In this document: positions 32,675 through 42,074 of the stretch, piece by piece
Numbering within the stretch: the first letter of the stretch is position 1
Layout of the letters: every line of letters starts with the position of its first letter
Source of the DNA: Fervidibacter canadensis
Lineage (GTDB): Bacteria > Armatimonadota > Fervidibacteria > Fervidibacterales > Fervidibacteraceae
Reading direction: 5' to 3'
Assembly (NCBI GenBank): GCA_041446545.1
Contig: JBGOEJ010000001.1
Span: 372,001-436,000 of the forward strand
Length of the DNA stretch: 64,000 nucleotides
Notes under the pieces: generated by a model
Databases searched by the model: none
What the model was told of the DNA's origin: nothing
The model's input: the letters and a program-made list of their open reading frames with translations, nothing else
Translations under genes and position numbers: made by a program

Positions 32675-33511
32675 TCAGACGAACTGACTTAGGAACGCCT
32701 TGCCTTTGAGAAAGCCCAATTCTACTGGGAAGGCAGCATCTTCGTGCTCAATGGACAACACGCCATCATAGCCGACCCGCCGCAGCGTCCCGATGTAGCG
32801 CCCCCAATCAATGACACCATAGCCAGGGACGACATAGCGCCACCAACCACCTTCGTAGTTGCCCAGCCAGCGGCGCTTGTGCTCGTAGATTTGCGTGTCT
32901 TTGGCGTGGGTGTGAAAGAGGCGGGAGGCAAACCGCTCCACCGCCGCCAAGTAGTCAATGTCCTGATGCACCAAATGGGACGGGTCAAAGTTGAGCCCCA
33001 AATTTTCGTGGGGCACGACTTCAAAGAGCCGCTCAAAATGGTGCAACCCTTGTAGGTTCGTCGCAAACCAGTTTTCCAGTGCAATCTTGACTCCTCGCTT
33101 GGCGGCATACTCGCACAGGGGGGCAAACACTTGGGGCGCATCCTGCTCAATCGTTTGCATCTTCGTCTTACCGGGAAGCGGGAAACCCGACAAGGTGCAA
33201 ACGACGGGCACTTCCAGCACCTCAGCGGCATCAATGACGGTGCGCAATTCGGACAGGAAGGCTTCCCGTTTTTGCAAATCGGGTTCTAACGGATTGCCAT
33301 AGCGCGCCAATGCCGTAATCTGGACACCTGTGCCCTTCAGCAACCGCTTGACAGAACGCCCTTTATCCTTCAGCACCTGCGCCGCATCAATGTGCCCATG
33401 CCCGACACCTGCTGCCACTTCCAACCCACCAAAGCCGTTGTCGGCGGCGAACTTCACGATGTCCTTCAACGACCGATTCCGAAACGGCGCCGTCAAAAAG
33501 CCGATAATCAA
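32675..33511 (-). CDS. sugar phosphate isomerase/epimerase (xylose isomerase-like TIM barrel)
   Basis: 278 aa. AP-endonuclease-2-like barrel: FAADNGFGGLEVA, RGVKIALENWF (metal Glu), NLGLNFDPSHLVHQDID (metal Asp/His), RLFHTHAKDTQIY and GVLSIEHEDAAF (last metal Glu). It probably interconverts keto/aldo sugars or inositols. The start is TTG, supported by GGAGGTGG 9 nt upstream and by the conserved IIGFLTAPF beginning. Confidence 0.9.
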   Translation of the reverse strand: MIIGFLTAPFRNRSLKDIVKFAADNGFGGLEVAAGVGHGHIDAAQVLKDKGRSVKRLLKGTGVQITALARYGNPLEPDLQKREAFLSELRTVIDAAEVLEVPVVCTLSGFPLPGKTKMQTIEQDAPQVFAPLCEYAAKRGVKIALENWFATNLQGLHHFERLFEVVPHENLGLNFDPSHLVHQDIDYLAAVERFASRLFHTHAKDTQIYEHKRRWLGNYEGGWWRYVVPGYGVIDWGRYIGTLRRVGYDGVLSIEHEDAAFPVELGFLKGKAFLSQFV

Positions 33512-33642
33512 CCCAAGCCACCTCCTCTATGCGTGTCAGGGTGCAGAAGTTGACGGCAACGGCGATAAGCCAACAGAGGCTTGTGTTACCCACAAAATCG
33601 TAAGGCAAAGGGAAGCAGGAAGGCAAGCGGTCGCTTCTTCCG

Positions 33643-35628
33643 TCACTGGGCGGGATGGACGGTCAATCGGACAGCAGGCGCAACGACCATCACATTTTGC
33701 TCACCCACTTTCCCTTGCCCTTGAACGAGCAAGGTGTAAACGCCCGCTGGCGTGTTGGCAGCCAGTTGCACCGTGATCGTCCCATCCGATTGCCCCTCGC
33801 CGATAGTGACGGCATCGGCTTTCGCATTGGGCGGAAGGTTTTGGACGCTCACTTGCACCGCACCCTTGAAATCGCCCCGCCGCTCCACGCGCACCGCAAT
33901 GGTGACGCCGCTTCCGACTTTGCCTTCCACGGCTTCGGGTGTCGTCAACCGCAAGGGCAACGGTTCTACGATGCCCAACACGACGGTTTTGACGACATCC
34001 TGTCGCTGCTGGTCTACATACTGCACTGTCTCCAGACCGATGGCATCGTGAGTGACGGTGGCGTCGCCGATTTGCGCCTTGCCGACAAAGCGCAAAGGAA
34101 TTGCGCCCAGCGGCGCGTTATCGGGCACAGTGATTGTCAACACTCCGTCGTTGCGGTTGGGTGGTAGCACCAACGGACGAACCTGCCAACCCGATGGGAC
34201 ATCGGCAAGCGTCACCGTCACTTCGCCTGCGAACCCTTCCCGACGGACGACAGCGATGGGGATGGCGACCGTCCCGCCCTGCGGGACGCAGGGGTTGTCT
34301 TCGTTGACCCGCACTTCAAAGTCGGGCTGAAAAGGACGGACGACGAGGAAGTAAGCGAACCCGTCGCCTCCTTCGTTCAACCGATTGCGCACCCGAACGA
34401 CGAAATCGCCATCGGAAGGGGCTGTCCACTCCAAGTAACTATCGGGGCGCTTCAGCCCATCGGGATGGTCATCGTTGGCAGCGAGGAGATTGCCCTGTCG
34501 GTTGAGGACTTCCAGCACCGTGTCAACAGGCGAATTGAGTCGCCACGCCCAAGTTTCCATGACGAAGCGCTGTCCCTGCTTGGCGGTGAAGACAAAGCAA
34601 TCCACATCGCCTGCCCGATAGATCGTCCCGTTGACGCCGATAGGCGGGTTGATGCGTGTCGCTTGCTCAGGCGTGTCGTTCGGCTCCACTTCCCAAGCGA
34701 CAGGGAAAGGCACACTCACCAACGGCAAAGGGGCAAGGGGTTGACCGTCCAAACACGGCAGCACCGTCACGAGTTGAGGAGGCGAAGGAGGCACAAATAC
34801 ATCCGCCAAGACCCGCCCGTTCAACATCAAGCCCGAAAGCATCAACCGCACCGTCGTGCCCGCCTGCCAACCCAAAGGCAAATAATGTGTGACGACAGGA
34901 AGCGTCCCGACGGTCAGGCGATAGACGAACTGAACGCTGCCGCGATAACTGAGGTCATGCACTTCCAGCACATAATCGCCATCGGCAGGGGCGGTGAACG
35001 CCAAGGCGGGGTCGGGACGATGGAAGATATCGTCGCAAAATGCCAACTCCCGCCCATTGTTATCCCGCACGACAAGCACACCATCCAAGTAGCCCGGTTG
35101 TCCACCGCTTGATGGTAAGTAAGGGAACAAGCGCTGCGCCATCAAATCGGCGGTTATCGTTTGACCCGCTTTGAGCGTCAGGCGAAAGCAATCCACATCT
35201 TCGCCGGGGTTGAGTGTCCCGTTGATGACGATGGGCAAATTGGCAATGGGTTGGGCTTGAGCGACGGTGTTGTTGGGCTCGGTCTCGTTGATTTCAGGCA
35301 AAGTGCCGACAAAGAAACGGATGCGATTGGAGACACCTCCTTTGGTGACGAGGCGCAAATCCCGTTCGCCGACAGGAGCATCGGGCGCGACGGTGAGGCG
35401 CAATTGCACTCGGTTGTTTTCCGCCTTGGTCACCTCGCCCTTGACACCTTCGCCACTCACCCAAACGGCGAACGCCGTCTGCAATTGGTTGCCAAACGCC
35501 GTCGCTTCTACCGTCGTCCCTCGCTGGGCGCCCGCAGGGAAAACGGCTTGCAGTTGCGGGACAGGCGGTTGCGCCACCGCCATCGTCGTGAGCGTGAGGA
35601 AGGTGAACCCGATGATGCCAACCCGCAT
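33643..35628 (-). CDS. exported protein with two pre-peptidase C-terminal (PPC) domains
   Basis: 661 aa. Signal peptide residues 1-19 (IIGFTFLTLTTMAVAQ). An Ig/IPT-like N-terminal domain precedes two PPC domains, each with the EPN signature: ETEPNNTVAQAQPI near 113 and EVEPNDTPEQATRI near 315. Each continues to D-V-D-C-F and a DGDYVLEV or DGDFVVRV strand. The last 230 residues are further Ig-like beta domains. There is no catalytic domain. Such proteins are common in Planctomycetes-type cell surfaces; the role is binding or scaffold. Confidence 0.85.
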   Translation of the reverse strand: MRVGIIGFTFLTLTTMAVAQPPVPQLQAVFPAGAQRGTTVEATAFGNQLQTAFAVWVSGEGVKGEVTKAENNRVQLRLTVAPDAPVGERDLRLVTKGGVSNRIRFFVGTLPEINETEPNNTVAQAQPIANLPIVINGTLNPGEDVDCFRLTLKAGQTITADLMAQRLFPYLPSSGGQPGYLDGVLVVRDNNGRELAFCDDIFHRPDPALAFTAPADGDYVLEVHDLSYRGSVQFVYRLTVGTLPVVTHYLPLGWQAGTTVRLMLSGLMLNGRVLADVFVPPSPPQLVTVLPCLDGQPLAPLPLVSVPFPVAWEVEPNDTPEQATRINPPIGVNGTIYRAGDVDCFVFTAKQGQRFVMETWAWRLNSPVDTVLEVLNRQGNLLAANDDHPDGLKRPDSYLEWTAPSDGDFVVRVRNRLNEGGDGFAYFLVVRPFQPDFEVRVNEDNPCVPQGGTVAIPIAVVRREGFAGEVTVTLADVPSGWQVRPLVLPPNRNDGVLTITVPDNAPLGAIPLRFVGKAQIGDATVTHDAIGLETVQYVDQQRQDVVKTVVLGIVEPLPLRLTTPEAVEGKVGSGVTIAVRVERRGDFKGAVQVSVQNLPPNAKADAVTIGEGQSDGTITVQLAANTPAGVYTLLVQGQGKVGEQNVMVVAPAVRLTVHPAQ

Positions 35629-35675
35629 CGGACATCACCGTCTCTGACTTAGCCCAAAGGTTGTTCGCCACTCAC

Positions 35676-35707
35676 TGCCGTTTTACCAGTCGCTAATCGC
35701 CAGTCGC
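35676..35707. repeat. GTAAAACGGCA box with three heptamers (inverted)
   Basis: On the minus strand: GCGACTG, GCGATTA, GCGACTG, then GTAAAACGGCA. Lies in the spacer upstream of valS. Confidence 0.8.
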
Positions 35708-35800
35708 TGGTTCAAAGTTTGCCATCCCGCAGTGGTGTCAGGCTGCGCCAAAATTGCACGGGCAACGACAGGGTTTGAAAGCAGGCAAGGAGGGTTTGCC

Positions 35801-38599
35801 GTGAGCGAATTCGCTTTCCCGACCGCTTACGACCCGCAAGAATTGGAAGAGCGCTGGTATCGCTTTTGGCAAGAGCGCGGCTTCTTTTACGCCGAGGTGG
35901 ACGACCCAAGACCCAGTTTCTGCATCACCATCCCGCCACCCAATGTCACGGGCTCGCTGCACATGGGACATGCCCTCAACCATACCATCCACGATATCGT
36001 TGCCCGCTACAAGCGGATGAAGGGGTTCAATGTGCTGGTCGTGCCCGGCACTGACCATGCGGGCATCGCCACGCAGGTCGTCGTGGAAAAGGAACTGGCA
36101 AAGGAAGGGAAAACACGCCACGACTTGGGGCGGGAAAAGTTTTTGGAACGGGTCTGGCAGTGGAAGGAGCAATATGGCGGCATCATCTTGCAGCAAATGC
36201 GCAAACTGGGTTGCTCCTACGACTGGCGACGGGAACGCTTCACGATGGACGAACATTACGCCCGAGCCGTCTTGGAAACTTTCATCCGCCTCTGGAACGA
36301 AGGCTTAATCTACCGAGGCTATCGCATCGTCAACTGGTGTCCAAGATGCCTGACGGCTTTGAGCGATTTAGAAGTTGAGCGCAATGAAGAAGGCGAGCCA
36401 GGACACTTGTGGTTCATCCGCTACCCGCTGAAACGGGACGAAACGGAAAGGGGCATGGGACACGGGGCACGGGACAGGTTTATCGTGGTGGCGACCACTC
36501 GTCCTGAAACGATGTTGGGCGATACCGCCGTCGCTGTCCATCCCGACGATGAGCGATACAAGCATTTGATTGGTGCGACAGTCGTTTTGCCGCTGGTCGG
36601 TCGTGAAATTCCCATCATCGCCGACGAAGCCGTTGACCCTGAGTTCGGCACGGGCGCTGTTAAAGTCACGCCTGCCCATGACCCCGCCGACTTTGACATC
36701 GCTGAGCGACACAACTTGCCCAAAGTGCTCGTCATGGACGATTACGGACGCATGATGAATGTGCCCGAACGGTTCGCTGGGCTTGATAGGTTCGTCGCTC
36801 GTGAGGAAGTCATCAAGGCGTTGCAGGAACAAGGTTTGCTGGAGCGGGTGGAAGATTACCGAGTGCCTCTTGGACGATGCTACCGCTGCGACACGGTTAT
36901 TGAGCCGCTGATGAGTTTGCAATGGTTCGTGCGGATGAAGCCGCTGGCGGAACTGGCGCTGCAAGTTTTGCGGGACGGGAAAATCCGCTACCTGCCTGAA
37001 CGCTTCGCCCGCTTGACGATGGAATGGCTGGAGAACATCAAGGACTGGTGCATTAGCCGCCAAATCTGGTGGGGGCATCGCATCCCGATTTGGTATTGCC
37101 TTGACTGCAACAAGGGCAAATGGGGACTGAAGCGATGGGGTAGCGAAGAGCGTTACCATTTTGCGGAAGACGCAAAAGCCTTCGCCGCTATTGAACCGCC
37201 TGAGCGTTGTCCTGACTGCGGGAGCAACAATTTGGTGCAAGACCCCGATGTCCTTGACACTTGGTTTTCGTCCGCCATCTGGCCGCACGCCGTTTTGGGC
37301 TGGCCCGACGAGACGCCTGAATTGCGCCAATTTTACCCGACCGACTTGATGATTACGGCGAGGGACATCCTTTACCTTTGGGTCGCTCGCATGGTCATGA
37401 CGGGTGTGAAGTTTGCTGGCGACATTCCATTCAAAGTCGTCTATGTCCATCCGACCGTTTTGACCCGTGAGGGCAAACGCATGAGCAAAAGTTTGGGCAC
37501 AGGCATTGACCCGCTGGATTTGCTGGACAAGTATGGGGCTGATGGGTTGAGGTTCGGGCTCATCGTCCAAGCGGAAGCGGGTCAGGATTTGCGCTTCCAC
37601 GAAGAACGGCTGGAGATGGCGAGAAACTTCGGCAAAAAGTTGTGGAACGCCGCAAGGTTCGTGGTGACGGCATGGGACGGGGGACGAGGGACGCAGGACG
37701 AGGCAGAAAATTTTGACCCGTCCCACGACCCGCGTCCTTCGTCCCTTCCCATTCGTTGGATTTTCTCGCGGCTGCACAAAACGATTGCTCAAGTGAACGA
37801 GGCGATGGAGAACTACGAACTGGCAGATGCCGCCAAAGCCATCTACAACTTCGTCTGGGACGAGTTTTGCGATTGGTTCGTGGAAATCAGCAAACCAGCG
37901 ATGCAACGGGACGAGGGACGAGAGACGAGGGACAAGACGGCAGAAGCATATCGGCAGGCACTGTTGACAGTGTTGGAGACTTCGCTCAGGTTGTTGCATC
38001 CCTTCATGCCTTTCGTGACGGAGGAACTGTGGCAAAGAGTGACGGCAAATCGGCAGGTCGGCAGGTCGGCAGAGGCATTGATGGTGGCGAAGTATCCTGA
38101 AGCCGATGCGCAGTTCTTTGACGATGAGGCGGAGCGGCAGATGGCGTTTTTGATGGAGTTGGTGCGGCGGGTTCGGGCACTCCGAGCCGATTTGGGCATC
38201 CCGACGGCGAAAGTGGACATTGTGGTTGCCTGCGACGATGGTCAAATCCAGCAACTCATCAGCGACAACCTTTGGTGGCTTCAGTTCGTCGGGCGCATAA
38301 GGGATGTCAGGTTCATCCGCTCAGGCGAAACAGTGCCCCAAGCGGTTTCCGACTTGGTGGACAGCGCCGAAGTTTTCGTCCCACTGGCAGGCGTGGTTGA
38401 CATCGGCAAGTTGAAAGAGCGATGGCAAAAGCGGCTGAATGAATTGGCGAGAGAACTTGAGCGGATTCAGGCTCGCCTGTCCAACCCGCAATTTGTTGAG
38501 CGAGCACCTTCCGAAATCGTCTTCGCTGAACGGCAACGCTTGACAGAATTGCGCCAGCAACGGGAAACCTTAGAACGGCGGCTGAAGAGTTTGGGTTAA
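35801..38599 (+). CDS. valS: valyl-tRNA synthetase
   Basis: 932 aa from GTG 35801 (AAGGAGGG before it). Class I synthetase: HMGH at 54-57, editing domain (VVATTRPETMLGDTAVAVHP), KRMSKSLG near 560, anticodon-binding helices, and a C-terminal coiled coil (RELERIQARLSNPQF...). It charges tRNA-Val and edits threonyl errors. Four inserts coded by short tandem repeats interrupt it: near residues 217-226 (GMGHGARD, just before the editing motif), 625-649, 703-712 and 748-758. These stretches are absent from normal ValRS, and the core motifs are intact. Confidence 0.96.
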   Translation: MSEFAFPTAYDPQELEERWYRFWQERGFFYAEVDDPRPSFCITIPPPNVTGSLHMGHALNHTIHDIVARYKRMKGFNVLVVPGTDHAGIATQVVVEKELAKEGKTRHDLGREKFLERVWQWKEQYGGIILQQMRKLGCSYDWRRERFTMDEHYARAVLETFIRLWNEGLIYRGYRIVNWCPRCLTALSDLEVERNEEGEPGHLWFIRYPLKRDETERGMGHGARDRFIVVATTRPETMLGDTAVAVHPDDERYKHLIGATVVLPLVGREIPIIADEAVDPEFGTGAVKVTPAHDPADFDIAERHNLPKVLVMDDYGRMMNVPERFAGLDRFVAREEVIKALQEQGLLERVEDYRVPLGRCYRCDTVIEPLMSLQWFVRMKPLAELALQVLRDGKIRYLPERFARLTMEWLENIKDWCISRQIWWGHRIPIWYCLDCNKGKWGLKRWGSEERYHFAEDAKAFAAIEPPERCPDCGSNNLVQDPDVLDTWFSSAIWPHAVLGWPDETPELRQFYPTDLMITARDILYLWVARMVMTGVKFAGDIPFKVVYVHPTVLTREGKRMSKSLGTGIDPLDLLDKYGADGLRFGLIVQAEAGQDLRFHEERLEMARNFGKKLWNAARFVVTAWDGGRGTQDEAENFDPSHDPRPSSLPIRWIFSRLHKTIAQVNEAMENYELADAAKAIYNFVWDEFCDWFVEISKPAMQRDEGRETRDKTAEAYRQALLTVLETSLRLLHPFMPFVTEELWQRVTANRQVGRSAEALMVAKYPEADAQFFDDEAERQMAFLMELVRRVRALRADLGIPTAKVDIVVACDDGQIQQLISDNLWWLQFVGRIRDVRFIRSGETVPQAVSDLVDSAEVFVPLAGVVDIGKLKERWQKRLNELARELERIQARLSNPQFVERAPSEIVFAERQRLTELRQQRETLERRLKSLG
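36451..36477 (+). repeat. heptamers inside valS editing-domain region
   Basis: GGGCAT, GGGACAC, GGGGCAC, GGGACAG. They encode GMGHGARD upstream of VVATTRPETM. Confidence 0.75.
37674..37746 (+). repeat. inverted heptamer arrays inside valS
   Basis: GGGACGG, GGGACGA, GGGACGC, AGGACGA (37674-37701), then after an A/T-rich gap CGTCCCA, CGACCCG, CGTCCTT, CGTCCCT (37719-37746). A folded-back pair like the one at 29145-29210. Encodes GRGTQDE and HDPRPSSLP. Confidence 0.85.
37908..37935 (+). repeat. four heptamers inside valS
   Basis: GGGACGA, GGGACGA, GAGACGA, GGGACAA; encodes RDEGRETRDK in the anticodon-binding region. Confidence 0.85.
38043..38074 (+). repeat. four octamers inside valS
   Basis: CGGCAAAT, CGGCAGGT, CGGCAGGT, CGGCAGAG; encodes ANRQVGRSAE. 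The same octamer type is in the spacer at 22593-22632. Confidence 0.85.
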
Positions 38600-38634
38600 C
38601 GATGATGGCTGGCAATCGGCAAGCGGTTGGCAAC

Positions 38635-39435
38635 TCAAGCCGAAGCGCTCTCACTTGAAGGTTGCTCTTTTGCCGATTGTTCGCCCACAGGTTGTTCGGG
38701 AGCGGGCGACTCGGACGGTTTCCTTGCGGGGCGAGCAGGAGTGGTGGGGCGTTCCGCTGCGGTTGCGCCTGATTGCTGAGCGCCGGCTTGTTGGCGGGCG
38801 GCGGCAGTCCGTTGGGCTCTGGCGGCAGCGGCAGCCTTCTTTTTCTCCTCCTCCGCTTGCCACTCTTCATCGGTCATCTGCATGGACTTTTTGCCCGTCA
38901 CGGCATCAGCGGTGCCCAAGCCTGTGCGAATCCACTTCTCCTGCTGCCATTCACCGACTTCCAAAAGGCGCTGTTTGTCAAAGACGAGGTCACGATGGCT
39001 GTATCCGCCCACTTGCCAAACTTCCGTGTGAATCAGGGCAGGGACAGGGCAGGCTTCCACGCACAAGCCACAAAGGCTGCAGAGGTTGTTGTCAATGATG
39101 AAGACGACAGGATACTTGCCCTTGTGCCCTGGCTTTTCGTCAATGGTTTCAATGTGGATGCAGTGGTCGGGGCAAATGCGTTCGCAAGCGAGGCAGCCGA
39201 TGCAATTTTCTTTGCCCGTGCGTCGGTCAATGGTGAGCCCGATGGTGCCCCGATAGCGCAGGGCGATGGGGCGCGAGCCCCATTGTTCGGTGATCGTGAC
39301 AGCCTGCCTTTGGACGACGACGCGCCAAAGGTTTTTGCCCGTCACTCCTAAGCCCTTCAGCAAGGAGATGATGGTGTCCCACAAATCCGCCCAAAAAGAT
39401 GTTTTGACGGGTGTCGGGGGAGGTGCTACTGCCAT
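38635..39435 (-). CDS. nuoI: NADH-quinone oxidoreductase subunit I
   Basis: 266 aa. Two 4Fe-4S sites: CIGCLACERICP and CSLCGLCVEACP, preceded by RYRGTIGLTIDRRTGKENC. The N-terminus (SFWADLWDTIISLLKGLG) is the usual membrane-surface helix. A C-terminal tail of about 90 residues rich in A, E, Q and P is unusual for NuoI. It carries electrons to the quinone site with NuoB. Start ATG 39435, GGAG 10 nt upstream. Transcribed with nuoB (15-nt gap). Confidence 0.96.
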   Translation of the reverse strand: MAVAPPPTPVKTSFWADLWDTIISLLKGLGVTGKNLWRVVVQRQAVTITEQWGSRPIALRYRGTIGLTIDRRTGKENCIGCLACERICPDHCIHIETIDEKPGHKGKYPVVFIIDNNLCSLCGLCVEACPVPALIHTEVWQVGGYSHRDLVFDKQRLLEVGEWQQEKWIRTGLGTADAVTGKKSMQMTDEEWQAEEEKKKAAAAARAQRTAAARQQAGAQQSGATAAERPTTPARPARKPSESPAPEQPVGEQSAKEQPSSESASA

Positions 39436-39450
39436 TTTTGTCACGCTCCT

Positions 39451-40089
39451 TTAGCAGGTGGCGGCTTCCGCCAGTTCTTTCTGCATCTCTTCTCGTGTCA
39501 ACTCTTCAGGCTTCACTTGTCCGCCCCGCTTGATTTTCTCCTGCAACAACCGAACGCCCCAGAGCAACTGTTCGGGCGTGGGCGGACAGCCGGGCACATA
39601 GACATCCACAGGAATCACCTTGTCAATGCCGTTGAGGACGGAGTAGGCATCGTAGAAGGGACCGCCGTTGGTGGCACAAACACCCATGGCAATCACATAC
39701 TTGGGCTCTGCCATTTGCTCGTAAAGCACCTTCACGCGGGGCGCCATCTTGTAGGTGACAGTGCCAGCGACGATCATCAAGTCGGCTTGGCGGGGCGTAG
39801 CGCGAGGAATCATGCCGAAGCGGTCAAAGTCGTAGCGCGGTCCCGCTGTCGCCATCATCTCAATGGCGCAACACGCCAAGCCGAAGGTCATATACCAAAG
39901 GGAACTTGCCCGCGCCCAGTTGAAGGCTTTGGGCAGGGGCGTGTTGCCCAGAACGCGGTCAGCGATTTCTTTCACCCAGTCCAAACGCGTCAGGACGATT
40001 TCCAGTTTCGGCTGACGCATCTCTGGCGGCAAAGGCGGTTGCCCTTTGATTTCAGGCACCCAAATGGCTTCCCGTTGGCGTTCGCTCAT
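39451..40089 (-). CDS. nuoB: NADH-quinone oxidoreductase subunit B
   Basis: 212 aa. N2 cluster ligands are in LACCAIEMM, GVCATNGGPFYD and VPGCPPTPEQLLWG; the TYKMAPRVKVLYEQM segment is typical. The N-terminal 40 residues form an extension (VPEIKGQPPLPPEMRQPK). The subunit holds the last Fe-S cluster before quinone. Good site (AGGAGG). Only nuoB and nuoI occur here; the other nuo genes must be elsewhere or belong to another nuo operon. Confidence 0.97.
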   Translation of the reverse strand: MSERQREAIWVPEIKGQPPLPPEMRQPKLEIVLTRLDWVKEIADRVLGNTPLPKAFNWARASSLWYMTFGLACCAIEMMATAGPRYDFDRFGMIPRATPRQADLMIVAGTVTYKMAPRVKVLYEQMAEPKYVIAMGVCATNGGPFYDAYSVLNGIDKVIPVDVYVPGCPPTPEQLLWGVRLLQEKIKRGGQVKPEELTREEMQKELAEAATC

Positions 40090-40154
40090 CCTTTTTCGCC
40101 TCCTGAAACGCTATCGCATCGGCGAAGGGACACGACAGCGCCGCTAAAAGGATA

Positions 40155-40169
40155 GCGCAATCATTGCGC
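40155..40169. promoter_or_regulatory. palindrome in the nuoB-radC divergent region
   Basis: GCGCAAT-C-ATTGCGC, a perfect 7+1+7 inverted repeat 66 nt upstream of nuoB. The size and symmetry fit a dimeric regulator site. A TTGACA at 40179 has no matching -10 at normal spacing, so the promoters are not placed. Confidence 0.35.
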
Positions 40170-40324
40170 CCGCTGTTCTTGACAGGCGTCAAGGGATTTT
40201 TGATGACGACAAAAATCGGGCGCGCTATAGTTACGGGCGATCCCAAACGGAAGACTGCGGTCAAAGACTTTCCGTCAACCAAGTCAAGGAGGTGGCGGGG
40301 TGCATTCCTTTGCGCCCTATTGGG

Positions 40325-41020
40325 ATGGCGGCGGAGCGTGTTCGCTACACGATGAAGGAATTGCCCAAAGAATTGCGACCGCGAGAGCGGCTGGCGGAAT
40401 ACGGGGAATCCGCCCTCTCTGATGCCGAACTGTTGGCAATTATCCTTCGGACGGGAACGGCAGAAGCCACTGCCTTGGAACTGGCGCAGCAATTGTTGGG
40501 GCAGTTTGGCGGGTTGCGGGGGCTTTATCGGTGCGCCCTTGCCGAATTGGCGAAGGTCAAAGGAGTTGGGTTGGCGAAGGCGTGTCAACTGAAAGCCGCT
40601 TTGGAGTTGGGGCGCCGCACCTTTGAAGCGGGACGCCTTGAGCGTCCCATCGTCCAAAGTCCTGCCGATGCCGCTCAGTTGGTCATGTCGGAGATGCGCT
40701 ACTTAGACCGCGAGCATTTGAAAGCCATCTTGCTGAACGCTCGCAACCTTTTGCTGGATGTCGTCACTATTTCCGTCGGGACGCTGACGGCTTCTTTAGC
40801 CCATCCGAGGGAGTGTTTCAAAGAAGCGGTGCGCCAGAGCGCCGCTGCCGTCATTTTCGTCCACAACCATCCCAGCGGTGACCCGACACCCAGCCCTGAG
40901 GACATTGCCTTGACCCGCCAACTTTGCGAGGCGGGACGCATCTTGGGCATTGAAGTCCTTGACCACTTGATCATCGGTGATGGCGTGTTTGTCAGCCTGA
41001 AAGAGCGCGGTCTCTTTTGA
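40325..41020 (+). CDS. radC: RadC/JAB-domain protein
   Basis: 231 aa. N-terminal helix-hairpin-helix (LAELAKVKGVGLAKACQLKAA), then a JAMM-type metal site VIFVHNHPSGDPTPSPED (HxH ... D) and VLDHLIIGDG. RadC was named for repair but its role is unclear; JAB proteases cut isopeptides or ubiquitin-like tails. It sits in the usual radC-mreB-mreC order, 13 nt before mreB. The ATG at 40352 (MKELPKELRPRERL) is an alternative start; the GTG at 40292 touches its own ribosome site and is unlikely. Confidence 0.93.
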   Translation: MAAERVRYTMKELPKELRPRERLAEYGESALSDAELLAIILRTGTAEATALELAQQLLGQFGGLRGLYRCALAELAKVKGVGLAKACQLKAALELGRRTFEAGRLERPIVQSPADAAQLVMSEMRYLDREHLKAILLNARNLLLDVVTISVGTLTASLAHPRECFKEAVRQSAAAVIFVHNHPSGDPTPSPEDIALTRQLCEAGRILGIEVLDHLIIGDGVFVSLKERGLF

Positions 41021-41033
41021 GGAGGGTTGTCGG

Positions 41034-42074
41034 ATGGCTTGGAGCCTCAAGCGATTGCTCAGCGGCTTCTCTCGTAACTTGGGGATTGACTTGGGGACGG
41101 CGAACACCCTCGTCTACATGCAAGGCAAAGGCATCATGTTGCGCGAACCGTCCGTCATCGCTGTGGACACGGAGACAGGGCGCATCTGCGCCGTCGGCGA
41201 GGAAGCCAAACGGATGGTCGGGCGCACCCCCGGACGCATCGTCGCCCGACGCCCTTTGAAAGACGGCACAATCGCCGACTACGAGACGACCTTGCAGATG
41301 CTCAGTTACTTCATTCACCGCGTCCATCGCCGTCGCTACATGGTCTACCCGCGTGTCGTCGTCGGTATTCCCTCAGGGGCAACCGAAGTGGAACGGCGGG
41401 CGGTCGTCCAAGCCGCCAAAGAAGCAGGGGCAGTAGAAGCCTATGTCGTGGAGGAATCCTTCGCTGCCGCCATCGGAGCAGGGTTGCCTGTCATGGAGCC
41501 AGTCGGCAGTATGGTCGTGGACATCGGCGGTGGGAGCACAGAGGTGGCGGTGATTTCCCTCGGCGGCATCGTCGTCGCCAACACCCTCAGGATCGCTGGC
41601 GACGAAATTGATGAAGCCATCATGAACTATGTTCGGCGGGCTTACAACTTGCTCATTGGCGAGCGGACGGCAGAAGAGGTCAAAATCCGCATCGGCTCCG
41701 CTTACCCGTTGGAGAAGGAGTTGCAGATGGAAGTGCGAGGACGGGATTTGGTGACGGGATTACCCAAAAGCATCACCCTGCGCAGCGAAGAAATTCGGGA
41801 AGCCATCGCCGAACCCGTCAACCAAATCGTGGAAGTCGTGAAATTGACGCTGGAGCAAACACCTCCCGAATTGGCTGCCGACATCATGGACAGAGGCATC
41901 GTCCTTTGCGGCGGTGGCGGACTTTTGCGAGGTTTAGACCGTCGCCTCCATCAGGAGACAGGCATCGCCGTTCGCGTCGCCGATGACCCCCTCACTTGCG
42001 TGGCACTGGGAGCAGGGCGCATCGTGGAGGACATCAGCCTGTTAGAGCGCGCCTTGAACGGGCGAGTCGGTTAA
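41034..42074 (+). CDS. mreB: rod-shape protein MreB
   Basis: 346 aa. Actin-fold: phosphate-1 loop LGIDLGTANTLVY, phosphate-2 VVDIGGGSTEVAVISLGG, adenosine loop GGGGLLRGLDRRLH. The initial WSLKRLLSGFS is an amphipathic membrane-binding helix. MreB filaments guide cell-wall synthesis with MreC and the elongasome. GAGGAGGG precedes the ATG. Confidence 0.98.
   Translation: MAWSLKRLLSGFSRNLGIDLGTANTLVYMQGKGIMLREPSVIAVDTETGRICAVGEEAKRMVGRTPGRIVARRPLKDGTIADYETTLQMLSYFIHRVHRRRYMVYPRVVVGIPSGATEVERRAVVQAAKEAGAVEAYVVEESFAAAIGAGLPVMEPVGSMVVDIGGGSTEVAVISLGGIVVANTLRIAGDEIDEAIMNYVRRAYNLLIGERTAEEVKIRIGSAYPLEKELQMEVRGRDLVTGLPKSITLRSEEIREAIAEPVNQIVEVVKLTLEQTPPELAADIMDRGIVLCGGGGLLRGLDRRLHQETGIAVRVADDPLTCVALGAGRIVEDISLLERALNGRVG

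Noticed and set aside
40179..40231. Promoter formed by TTGACA (40179) and TATAGT (40226) for radC
   Set aside because: The spacing is 41 nt, far outside the 16-19 nt range.
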